DNA of 16,721 nt from a bacterium (lineage in GTDB: Bacteria; Patescibacteriota; Patescibacteriia; Patescibacteriales; GWC2-42-12). The stretch lies in contig JAURWF010000013.1 in assembly GCA_030655095.1 (NCBI GenBank), forward strand, positions 1 through 16,721. The letters run 5' to 3'. Below the pieces are notes generated by a model. It searched no databases. It was not told the DNA's origin and saw only the letters and a list, made by a program, of their open reading frames with translations. How positions within the stretch are numbered: position 1 is the stretch's first letter; each line of letters starts with the position of its first letter. The translations under genes were made by a program, and so were the position numbers. Shown piece after piece: positions 1 to 6,156 of this stretch.

Positions 1-224
1 AAGATCGGGGCGTCTTTTACGCTCAGTGCTTGTAAGTTTGATAACTCAGCAGGAGCAAATATCCTGTCCATATACATACGTCGTAAATTTCCTGGACCAT
101 CTTTTTGATAAACAGCCATAATAGTCTCGCATTTACGACAGCAAACATTTAACAGCCGCGAATGACCGCCCCGAGCAGACTTATATTTATCTTTTTTGAA
201 CGAAAAGTTTGTTTTATTGCTCAT
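1..224 (-). CDS. Small zinc-ribbon-like conserved protein, 3' part cut by window edge
   Basis: An open frame runs from an ATG at 222-224 to the left edge with no stop, giving the first 74 residues. Visible features are a basic N-terminus, a Cys cluster C28-C29-x2-C32 that could be the first half of a zinc knuckle, and the conserved-looking stretch YQKDGPGNLRRMYMDRI around residues 39-55. A second Cys pair would have to lie beyond the edge. I recall similar short proteins from Patescibacteria, always hypothetical, so no function is offered. Codons here are somewhat more GC-rich (CGG, GGC, GGT) than in the neighbouring genes. It is downstream of parB, separated by 91 bases. No Shine-Dalgarno sequence is seen. 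Confidence 0.7.
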   Translation of the reverse strand, partial: MSNKTNFSFKKDKYKSARGGHSRLLNVCCRKCETIMAVYQKDGPGNLRRMYMDRIFAPAELSNLQALSVKDAPI

Positions 225-315
225 AGGCTAAAATTTATTTCGAACAACTCATTTATATGCGAAGTGCTTTTGTATATAATACACAATGTTACACAATATA
301 CGAAATTTCATTGAT

Positions 316-1194
316 TTATTTTTTCAATTTAGCGACCATCTCGACTAGTTCTTCTTCACTGTAAAAAGTAATAATGACCTGGCCACCTTTGCCTTTACGT
401 TTAACTTCGGCTCTAGTACTGAAAAATTCTCTAAAAGCGAATTCTTTATCTTTGTCGGCATAATTAATTTTAATTCTGGCCTGTTTAGTTCCGCCCATAT
501 GCCGTGTTTCCAAAGAAGTATCTCCAACTGTTAAATTATTATGTAATACTTTTTTAAATAAGATTAATTGTTTAGCTTCACTATCCAAACCAACAATCAA
601 TTTAGCATGACCTTCAGAAATTCTTCCTTCCATTAAAGCTTGTTGAATCTCTTCGGGAAGGTTAAGCAAACGCAATGTATTAGTTATAACTGATCTAGAC
701 TTATTGACTCGCGAAGCAACTTCATCTTGATTTAAACTAAAATCATCAACTAACTTACGATAGGCTAAGGCCATTTCAATTGAATTAAGATTTTCCCTCT
801 GTAAATTTTCTATTAAAGCAATTTCCAATTTTTCCAATTCATCAACCTGTCTAACAATAACTGGGACACTGGCTAAATTCAATATTTTTGCTGATCTTAA
901 ACGACGTTCACCAGCGATTAATTCATAACCATTATCTTTTTTAGTAACAATCAACGGTTGAATAATACCATATTGTCTAATGGACTCAACTAGTTCCTGC
1001 AATTCATTTTCAGCAAAATGCTTTCTAGGCTGTAATGAGTTAACTTTAATTTCAGTAGGTTTTATATTTAAAATTCTATTTTTATCTGCTTCTGTTGTTA
1101 ATTCAATTACTGCGTCGCCACCAGAAGAAACAGCAATTTTTTTTACTTTTTGAGGAATAAGAGAACTTAATCCCCTACCAAGACCATTAGACAT
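316..1194 (-). CDS. parB: ParB chromosome-partitioning protein (CTPase clamp)
   Basis: ParB binds parS sites near the replication origin, loads as a CTP-dependent sliding clamp and, with ParA, segregates chromosomes. The 292-residue protein has normal family length and all parts in order. The N-terminal GLGRGLSSLIP signature (residues 4-14) is the ParA-interacting region. QPRKHF is at 55-60, the CTP-binding GERRLRSA box at 95-102 and the second box IENLQRENLNSIEMA at 128-142. A helix-turn-helix lies near 155-179 and a lysine-rich dimerisation tail at about 240-292. The start is fixed by the N-terminal signature. No parA is adjacent: upstream is an AlkD-like gene, downstream a small zinc-ribbon gene. 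I saw no parS-like palindrome (TGTTTCACGTGAAACA) in the window. Two extended -10 elements precede the gene. Confidence 0.95.
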   Translation of the reverse strand: MSNGLGRGLSSLIPQKVKKIAVSSGGDAVIELTTEADKNRILNIKPTEIKVNSLQPRKHFAENELQELVESIRQYGIIQPLIVTKKDNGYELIAGERRLRSAKILNLASVPVIVRQVDELEKLEIALIENLQRENLNSIEMALAYRKLVDDFSLNQDEVASRVNKSRSVITNTLRLLNLPEEIQQALMEGRISEGHAKLIVGLDSEAKQLILFKKVLHNNLTVGDTSLETRHMGGTKQARIKINYADKDKEFAFREFFSTRAEVKRKGKGGQVIITFYSEEELVEMVAKLKK

Positions 1195-1215
1195 ATTATT
1201 ATAATTTAAAAATTA

Positions 1216-1250
1216 TTTTATTATAGCAATTTTATTATAGCAATTTTATT
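1216..1250 (-). promoter_or_regulatory. Tandem extended -10 promoters for parB (14-bp tandem repeat)
   Basis: Read on the minus strand, the 14-mer TTGCTATAATAAAA occurs twice in direct tandem (1230-1243 and 1216-1229), plus the start of a third unit. Each copy contains TGCTATAAT, an exact extended -10 element, with TATAAT at 1234-1239 and 1220-1225. There is no good -35 at 17 bp for either, as expected for extended -10 promoters. Predicted starts lie about 20 and 34 bases before the parB ATG. The elements are the visible evidence; promoter activity is inferred. Confidence 0.6.
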
Positions 1251-1275
1251 TATTTTTTTCTACTCAAAAGAGTAT

Positions 1276-1968
1276 TTAGCGACAGACCTTTTTTAATCTT
1301 GTTTGAATTGCTTCGCTTGTCAACTCTCTAATCGCGTCAGAGGCAATCCATTTTGCGCTTTTTGAATCTATTTTTAATATTTCTTTTGCTTTTTCTATTG
1401 CTAATTTATTTAAATTAATATTTCGTTTCCCAATTTGTCTTAATGCCCAATTAACTGATTTTCTAACATAATTTCTTTCATCAAATGAATATTTTTTTAT
1501 AAATGGAAAAAAATCCAAAAATTTTTCATCAGAAAAGGTCTTGTTGTGAAAAGCAAGACTGGCCATAAGAGCAAACCCCGCCCGTCTTTCAAATTCCAAT
1601 TCATTTTTTGTCCATGCGATTGCTTTTTCAAAAGCAAATAAAGTTTTATCAAATAAATTCATGCACACTTGATCGCAAACATCCCAAGAATCAAAATCTT
1701 TTATCCAACTATCCATTTGTTTTTTTGTTACCAATTCTATTTTATCAATCATGCTGGCTAAAATCTTAGCTTCATGAATTCCAGAATCCCAAAGCTCTTG
1801 AGCTAAAACATGATCTTTCCCAATTTCTTTAGCAAGTTTCCTTAAATTAGGAATAGAAACGCCAATAGCTTTTTTAGGCTTAATCCCAAATCGCGCCATT
1901 CCCTCAATATTTTTAGGGCTAGCTAATTTTTTAAGTTTTTTCAATATATCATCAGCCTGTATTTTCAT
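1276..1968 (-). CDS. AlkD-like DNA alkylation repair protein (HEAT-like repeats)
   Basis: Members of this family are DNA glycosylases that remove N3/N7-alkylated purines without base flipping, using an all-helical HEAT-like fold. The 230-residue length is normal. Family landmarks are MARFGI (24-29), SIPNLRKLAKEIGKDH (38-53), EAKILA (66-71), SWDVCDQVC (94-102), ERRAGFALMASLA (127-139), RNYVRKSVNWALRQIGK (165-181) and SAKWIASDAIRELTS near the C-terminus. By spacing, W95, D99, R128 or R129 and W174 correspond to the Trp/Asp/Arg/Trp set lining the AlkD catalytic cleft, so an active enzyme is expected. It ends 81 bases before parB and probably has its own promoter, which I could not identify. No Shine-Dalgarno sequence is visible. 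It may alternatively belong to a non-glycosylase branch of the superfamily. Confidence 0.9.
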   Translation of the reverse strand: MKIQADDILKKLKKLASPKNIEGMARFGIKPKKAIGVSIPNLRKLAKEIGKDHVLAQELWDSGIHEAKILASMIDKIELVTKKQMDSWIKDFDSWDVCDQVCMNLFDKTLFAFEKAIAWTKNELEFERRAGFALMASLAFHNKTFSDEKFLDFFPFIKKYSFDERNYVRKSVNWALRQIGKRNINLNKLAIEKAKEILKIDSKSAKWIASDAIRELTSEAIQTRLKKVCR

Positions 1969-2100
1969 ATCATTTTTGTCAACAAATTAGTTAACATTTA
2001 CAATCCCCGCAGAGCCTTTTTTCCCTTTGTCATTCTCAGTATTTTCAGCGCCCCTCAGAAACTTTCAGTGGTTCAGATAATCGCAGTTTAACATAAAAAT

Positions 2101-2159
2101 AAGAAAGAGTGCAAACTTATAAACCCAGTTAGGTTATAAGTCTACACTCCCTATTTCTT
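2101..2159 (-). terminator. Intrinsic terminator closing the 2101-2463 unit
   Basis: A long inverted repeat: the inner stem pairs ACTTATAAACC (2115-2125) with GGTTATAAGT (2132-2141) around a 6-base loop with one bulged A. The outer stem pairs GAGTG (2107-2111) with CACTC (2145-2149), and AAGAAA (2101-2106) can pair with TTTCTT (2154-2159). On the minus strand the stem runs into TTTCTTATTTTT, a suitable U-tract. On the plus strand the flank is less U-rich, so a minus-strand terminator is the better reading. Confidence 0.7.
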
Positions 2160-2163
2160 CTCG

Positions 2164-2412
2164 CTAAAGCGTCTTCAGACACTTTTCGAGACTAAAGATG
2201 CTCCTCTTGCTAAACATGCTTTTTCTTCTCGTAAAACAGTTTAGCGCCTCCTTAAAAGCTGTGTTGTTGTTTTTCCTACATTCTATTATTAACTCTCCCA
2301 ACAACACTCCATGCTCTTCTGCGGCTATTATTAACAATAATATGCATCCGCAATATCTTTCTCTTAGCCTTTTTATACCTTCTTCTCCTATCACATCTCT
2401 TAACTCTTTCAC
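2164..2412 (-). CDS. Possible 82-residue protein, GTG start (alternative to the ncRNA)
   Basis: A GTG at 2410-2412 opens an 82-codon frame ending in TAG at 2164-2166, just before the terminator hairpin. GGGAGGGGGTGAGAACGA lies directly upstream and would be the only strong Shine-Dalgarno-like sequence in the window. The predicted product has a charged N-terminus (KELRDVIGEEGIKRLRER), a hydrophobic patch at about 24-31, five cysteines and a basic tail. I recognise no family. The same bases form several long perfect hairpins, and the composition is purine-rich, so the frame may be fortuitous within a structured RNA. It could also be a real small gene inside or alongside the RNA. Confidence 0.3.
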   Translation of the reverse strand: MKELRDVIGEEGIKRLRERYCGCILLLIIAAEEHGVLLGELIIECRKNNNTAFKEALNCFTRRKSMFSKRSIFSLEKCLKTL

Positions 2413-2469
2413 TCGTTCTCACCCCCTCCCACAAAAAATTTAAAAACCTTAACAAAAATAACATTCTAC

Positions 2470-2496
2470 TTTATAATAAAATATTTATTTTGTCAA
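2470..2496 (-). promoter_or_regulatory. Promoter of the structured RNA / small gene
   Basis: On the minus strand a perfect TTGACA (2491-2496) is followed 15 bases later by TATAAA (2470-2475), or 17 bases later by TAAAGT. The -35 overlaps the last codons of the ligase gene. The predicted start is near 2463. The -35 is exact; the spacing to the best -10 is slightly short. Confidence 0.55.
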
Positions 2497-4719
2497 GCTT
2501 TTTATAAACTTTTCTGCGCTTTCTTTTAATTGCGCATCTAATTCTATTACTTTTTGGGCAGTTTCTATTGCTTTTTCTTTATTTCCTGACTCTTTATACG
2601 CTATTGCTAAATCAATTAAAACTTGTGGATCTTTTGGTTGAATTCTAGCATACTCTTGATATAAAACAATAGCTCTTTTCCAATCTTTAACAATCACGTA
2701 ATGATTAAGTAAACTTTTTAATATTTCTGGATAACCAAAAGAACTTGCGCCATTATAATCTAAACATTTATCTATTGTAGCAAAATTATCGCTATTATCT
2801 TTAAAATAAAGATATACTCTAGCTAAATTACAATAAATATCGCCATAATTTTTATTTAAACTTATTGCATATTTTAATGTTTCTACTGCCTTGCCTTTTT
2901 CACCTCTAACAATATAAATTTGCGCCTTAGTTGGATAAATAGTTGCTCTGCCTGGACTCGCAGCAATAGATTTATCAATTGAAGTTAACGCATAATCAGA
3001 AAAATAATAAAATTTTTCTTTTTGATCAGTATAAACCATTGATGCTGTATTAAGAATCTGCGCTAACTGCATTTGCATTATACTATCAGCTGGATTATGT
3101 TTTACGTTTTTTTCAGCTTGTTCAACTGCAAAACCAAGAATTTCTCTAGCTTTTTCTTCATTAAGCTTAGACAAAGCGCCTGAATTAGATGATAAAAAAC
3201 TTATTAAACTAGAACGACTATCACGATCCAAAACAGTATTAAAGCTTAACGCTTTTTGATAAGCTTCAACGCCTTTTTCAATTTCACCTTTTCCAAAAGC
3301 TATTTGACCAGCTATTGTATTATCCAACATTTGATAAACTCTAATATTATATTGATAAATAATAAATAAAAAAATCAAACCAGTAATTAATAAAGTAGAT
3401 AATTCTTTATTAGAAAAACAGCTTTCATAATCTGGCTTTTCTTCTTCTTTATTATTAACTAACCAATAAACATAGCCTAAAGCCAACATCAATGAAAGAT
3501 ATGTTACTAAAGAATCAAAAATCGCTAAATTCTGAATAAAATATGCGACAAATAAACATAAAAATAAAATAAATTCAATTTTTGAAATCTTATTTTGTTT
3601 CTTACATTGAAATAAATAATACAAAACAGCGACAAAAATAGAAAGATATGATAATAAACCAGCTAAACCAGCCGTTGAAGTAAGATCAATTAAATTATTA
3701 TGCGCTCGATCAAAATAAGTTTCAGAAGTAGTCCAACTATAAAATTTAGGATCAAAATATTTATCAAAAGTAATAGCAAAATTACCAAAACCGGTGCCTA
3801 AAAAAGGATGATTATGAAAATCTTCGGCAGCAGCTTTCCATGAAATCAGTCTAGTCTGAAAAGTTACCGCACCTGATGATATTTGCGTCATTCTTGTGAG
3901 AGCTGGTGTATTTTTTACTATATTGCTTTGCGGAAATAAAAATACTAAAGAAGTCAATATTATACCAAGAACAATTGTTATTAAACTATAAATTTTTATT
4001 TTCTTGCTCTTACTATAAAAAACAAACAAAACAAAAAACAACAAAAAACTAACACCCAAACCAACAAAAGCCCCTCTCGTATTAGTCTTATTCATCACTA
4101 ACAACATTATAAACGTTGCGACTAAATAAAATGCGCCGATCAACCATTCATATCCCCTACTTTCTTTTTTATTTTTTTGTTCTTCAATGTGTCTAAAAAA
4201 TAAAATTAATGCAAAATAAATATTAAAAATAGCATAACCAGAAACATAAGCGGTATTACCTATCGTGCTGTAATTTATTTTAAAAAGACTATAAAGACAA
4301 ACTGCTGTTGAAGCAATAACAGAAACTATTAATAAATTGCGCCAATCACGCCAATTACGAAAAACAGTTATAATTATTAAATAAAATAGAAAAAAATGAA
4401 AAATATGAAACCAACCAAGCATTCTTTCAATGTCTCCCCAAAAACTTAAATTAAAATCAACACCGAAAATAGAAGAAATCAACAAAGCACCAAAAAAAGT
4501 TATTAGACCAAAAGTAATTAATGATTTTTTTGGTCTATAAAATGGAAATTTAATTATAAACGCCAACCAAAAAATCGCCAATATTTCTATCAAAATATTA
4601 AAAAAGATCTGTTTAGAAGTTATGAACGGAAAAAGTAAATTTGGTAAAACTAAAAAAACCGAAAGAAAGGATAAAAATATCCCTGATTTTAAAATAATTA
4701 AATAAAATTTTTGCGACAT
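2485..4719 (-). CDS. O-antigen ligase family (Wzy_C) membrane protein fused to TPR repeats
   Basis: Family members are polytopic membrane enzymes that transfer lipid-linked glycans to lipid A or, in protein O-oligosaccharyltransferases, to Ser/Thr of exported proteins. I use the ATG at 4717-4719 (MSQKFYLI), giving 744 residues. The frame opens 17 codons earlier, but those codons read through a palindromic repeat and look spurious. The first about 450 residues hold many hydrophobic segments. Ligase-family motifs are FWGDIERMLGW (93-103), TRG (214-216), TRLISWKAAAEDFHNHPFLG with R290 in the long external loop, GTGFGNF, and DRAHNNLIDL with H340. From about residue 455 on there are TPR-like repeats (GEIEKGVEAYQKAL, EKGKAVETLKYAISLN, GNKEKAIETAQKVIELD). 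It is the last gene of the operon, after the kinase. The substrate is unknown; the nearby S-layer-like protein is a plausible acceptor. Confidence 0.85.
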   Translation of the reverse strand: MSQKFYLIILKSGIFLSFLSVFLVLPNLLFPFITSKQIFFNILIEILAIFWLAFIIKFPFYRPKKSLITFGLITFFGALLISSIFGVDFNLSFWGDIERMLGWFHIFHFFLFYLIIITVFRNWRDWRNLLIVSVIASTAVCLYSLFKINYSTIGNTAYVSGYAIFNIYFALILFFRHIEEQKNKKESRGYEWLIGAFYLVATFIMLLVMNKTNTRGAFVGLGVSFLLFFVLFVFYSKSKKIKIYSLITIVLGIILTSLVFLFPQSNIVKNTPALTRMTQISSGAVTFQTRLISWKAAAEDFHNHPFLGTGFGNFAITFDKYFDPKFYSWTTSETYFDRAHNNLIDLTSTAGLAGLLSYLSIFVAVLYYLFQCKKQNKISKIEFILFLCLFVAYFIQNLAIFDSLVTYLSLMLALGYVYWLVNNKEEEKPDYESCFSNKELSTLLITGLIFLFIIYQYNIRVYQMLDNTIAGQIAFGKGEIEKGVEAYQKALSFNTVLDRDSRSSLISFLSSNSGALSKLNEEKAREILGFAVEQAEKNVKHNPADSIMQMQLAQILNTASMVYTDQKEKFYYFSDYALTSIDKSIAASPGRATIYPTKAQIYIVRGEKGKAVETLKYAISLNKNYGDIYCNLARVYLYFKDNSDNFATIDKCLDYNGASSFGYPEILKSLLNHYVIVKDWKRAIVLYQEYARIQPKDPQVLIDLAIAYKESGNKEKAIETAQKVIELDAQLKESAEKFIKSLTK

Positions 4720-4726
4720 AAAAAAT

Positions 4727-4758
4727 TTGTAGGGGCACCCCTTGCGGGTGCCCAATTT
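4727..4758. repeat. Palindromic intergenic repeat (GGGCACCC hairpin)
   Basis: GGGCACCC (4733-4740) and GGGTGCCC (4746-4753) form a perfect 8-bp stem with loop CTTGC, flanked by AAATT/AATTT-type AT arms. It is an island of high GC in AT-rich DNA. GTAGGGGCACCCC...GGGTGCCC elements are common dispersed repeats in many bacterial genomes. It sits in the 54-base gap between kinase and ligase genes and may act as a partial terminator or mRNA-end stabiliser within the operon. Confidence 0.75.
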
Positions 4759-4773
4759 TAAATAAACCAAAAA

Positions 4774-6156
4774 TTATTTTTTGATTAGCAGAAAATTTAA
4801 TGTTACTTGCGTGCCTGTTCCTTTTATTGAATCAATCGTTATTGTTCCTTTCATTAATTCAACCATTCTTTTTGTAATCCACAATCCCAAACCAGTCCCA
4901 ATAATATTTTTTGTTGTTTCGTCTTTTACACGATAAAATTTTTCAAATAATCGCTGTCGCTCTTCGGCCGACATACCAATACCAGTATCTTTAATTCTTA
5001 TTTCTAATATTTTATCTTTTTTCTCAACAAAAATTTCTACATTGCCTTTAATAGTATATTTTATAGCATTGCCTATTAAATTAATCAAGACTTGTCTAAA
5101 TTTTTCAAGATCAGCATTTATTAAATACACTTGTCCTGCTATTGATTTATAATTAAGAATCAATTTTTTCTGATCTGCTTGAATTTTTAATTCATTTATA
5201 ACTTCAATAATAATCTTATCTACATCAATCTCCTGCAAATTTATTTCTAAACGATTTTGCTCAATCCTACTTACATTTAATAAATCCTCTACTAAATCAG
5301 ACAATCTGCCTGCCGAATTTTGTATCATCTGCATATTTTCTTTAACCTTACTATTTACATCACCAAATGAACCTTCTAAAATCATAGAAATATACCCCCT
5401 GATGCCAGTGATTGGCGTTCTTAATTCATGAGAAGCCATAGAAATAAATTCATCTTTCATTTGATCAACTTCTTTAATCTTTTTATAAAGTATTGCGTAA
5501 TCCCATAATCTTACGCTAATAGCAAGAAATAAAATTATTATTAAAACAGTAAAAAATAATAAAAAAATAGAAGCATTACGATTATAAATAGTAAGTTCGT
5601 CAACTATTTTTGAAGACAATTTAATTGATAAAAGCGCTTGTTTAGCTCCTGCAACATCAGACATTGGTAATGCCACCAACCAAAATCTACTTCCATCATC
5701 AGCTCCAGTCAATAATTCATTATTAGGCAAGCTAGCTAAATTCAATGAATTAGTAGCTAATCCATCATTGTCGGGCTGTTCCCATGCCACCTTATAAAAA
5801 TAAAAAGAAACGATCTTATTTAAATCTTTTTCTTGTGTTGTTGCTACAACCTTAAATCCGCCGTCTTGCGGATATAATATTGCTAAATCTTCTATGTCAG
5901 TATTTTTCTGCTTTAATTCTTTTATTTTCTTTTGAATTGCCTGCTGATCAGCTAAATTATCTTTAAGAGAAAAATAAATACTCCTACCAAAAGTTAAAGC
6001 CTGACGTTGTATAATCGTATCTATGCTACGATTATATCTATTAATAATTAGAATAGTATTAACAACAATCAATGTCGGAATAATAATAATTAATATAATA
6101 CCATAAACCAACTGTACTATTTCTTTATTCTTAACAAAAAATTCTTTCAATTTCAT
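4774..6156 (-). CDS. Membrane sensor histidine kinase without adjacent response regulator
   Basis: The 460-residue protein has transmembrane segments at about 17-38 and 195-216, enclosing an extracytoplasmic sensor of about 155 residues that I cannot assign (Cache-like by size). DHp and catalytic domains follow directly, without a clear HAMP. H box SHELRTPITGI has phospho-acceptor H243. N box NLIGNAIKYT is at 359-368, G1 DTGIGM at 390-395, F box FEKFYR at 404-409 and G2 GTGLGLWI at 420-427. All are intact, so it should autophosphorylate. Its ATG overlaps the TGA of the upstream 769-residue surface protein gene (ATGA, 6153-6156), implying translational coupling. No receiver-domain gene is in the window, so its partner is elsewhere. 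The link to the surface protein suggests that it reports on the envelope; this is inference. Confidence 0.95.
   Translation of the reverse strand: MKLKEFFVKNKEIVQLVYGIILIIIIPTLIVVNTILIINRYNRSIDTIIQRQALTFGRSIYFSLKDNLADQQAIQKKIKELKQKNTDIEDLAILYPQDGGFKVVATTQEKDLNKIVSFYFYKVAWEQPDNDGLATNSLNLASLPNNELLTGADDGSRFWLVALPMSDVAGAKQALLSIKLSSKIVDELTIYNRNASIFLLFFTVLIIILFLAISVRLWDYAILYKKIKEVDQMKDEFISMASHELRTPITGIRGYISMILEGSFGDVNSKVKENMQMIQNSAGRLSDLVEDLLNVSRIEQNRLEINLQEIDVDKIIIEVINELKIQADQKKLILNYKSIAGQVYLINADLEKFRQVLINLIGNAIKYTIKGNVEIFVEKKDKILEIRIKDTGIGMSAEERQRLFEKFYRVKDETTKNIIGTGLGLWITKRMVELMKGTITIDSIKGTGTQVTLNFLLIKK

Larger units (their letters stand above)
2101..2463 (-). ncRNA. Candidate structured non-coding RNA, about 360 nt, unknown family
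   Basis: An autonomous unit: a promoter at 2470-2496, a purine-rich 5' part, then five consecutive hairpins. Hairpin A (2320-2352) has UGCGG/CCGCA around UAUUAUU/AAUAAUA. B pairs GUGUUGUUG with CAACAACAC (2261-2269 with 2299-2307). C pairs GCUAAAC with GUUUAGC (2209-2215 with 2239-2245). D (2159-2191) has UCUCG/CGAGA enclosing AAAGUGUC-UGAA-GACGCUUU. E (2101-2159) is the terminator. GAAAGAGU near the 5' end (2403-2410) can also pair with ACUCUUUC in the terminator arm (2103-2110), which would close the whole molecule. Base composition is unlike the flanking genes. It does not resemble tmRNA, RNase P RNA, SRP RNA or 6S RNA as I know them. An 82-codon frame overlaps it and is the main alternative. 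Ends are estimated from the promoter and terminator. Confidence 0.5.

Noticed and set aside
280..297. TACACAAT repeated at a 10-base interval between parB and the small zinc-ribbon gene
   Set aside because: Two short AT-rich copies without dyad symmetry; not like parS, and no promoter with acceptable spacing could be tied to it.
1262..1275. TACTC-TTTT-GAGTA hairpin after the AlkD-like gene
   Set aside because: Only a 5-bp AT-rich stem, followed on the minus strand by A-residues instead of a U-tract, so not called as a terminator.
1975..1980. TTGACA on the minus strand just before the AlkD-like gene
   Set aside because: It lies only a few bases before the ATG, so no -10 and leader fit between it and the start codon.
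2198..2443. 81-codon plus-strand frame and the 62-codon minus frame at 2276-2464
   Set aside because: Both overlap the structured RNA unit in other frames, lack a start signal, and the plus-strand frame runs against the mapped promoter and terminator.
4720..4773. Hairpin between kinase and ligase as an operon-ending terminator
   Set aside because: A U-tract after the stem is weak on the minus strand and the ligase has no promoter of its own that I can see, so it is treated as a repeat within the operon.
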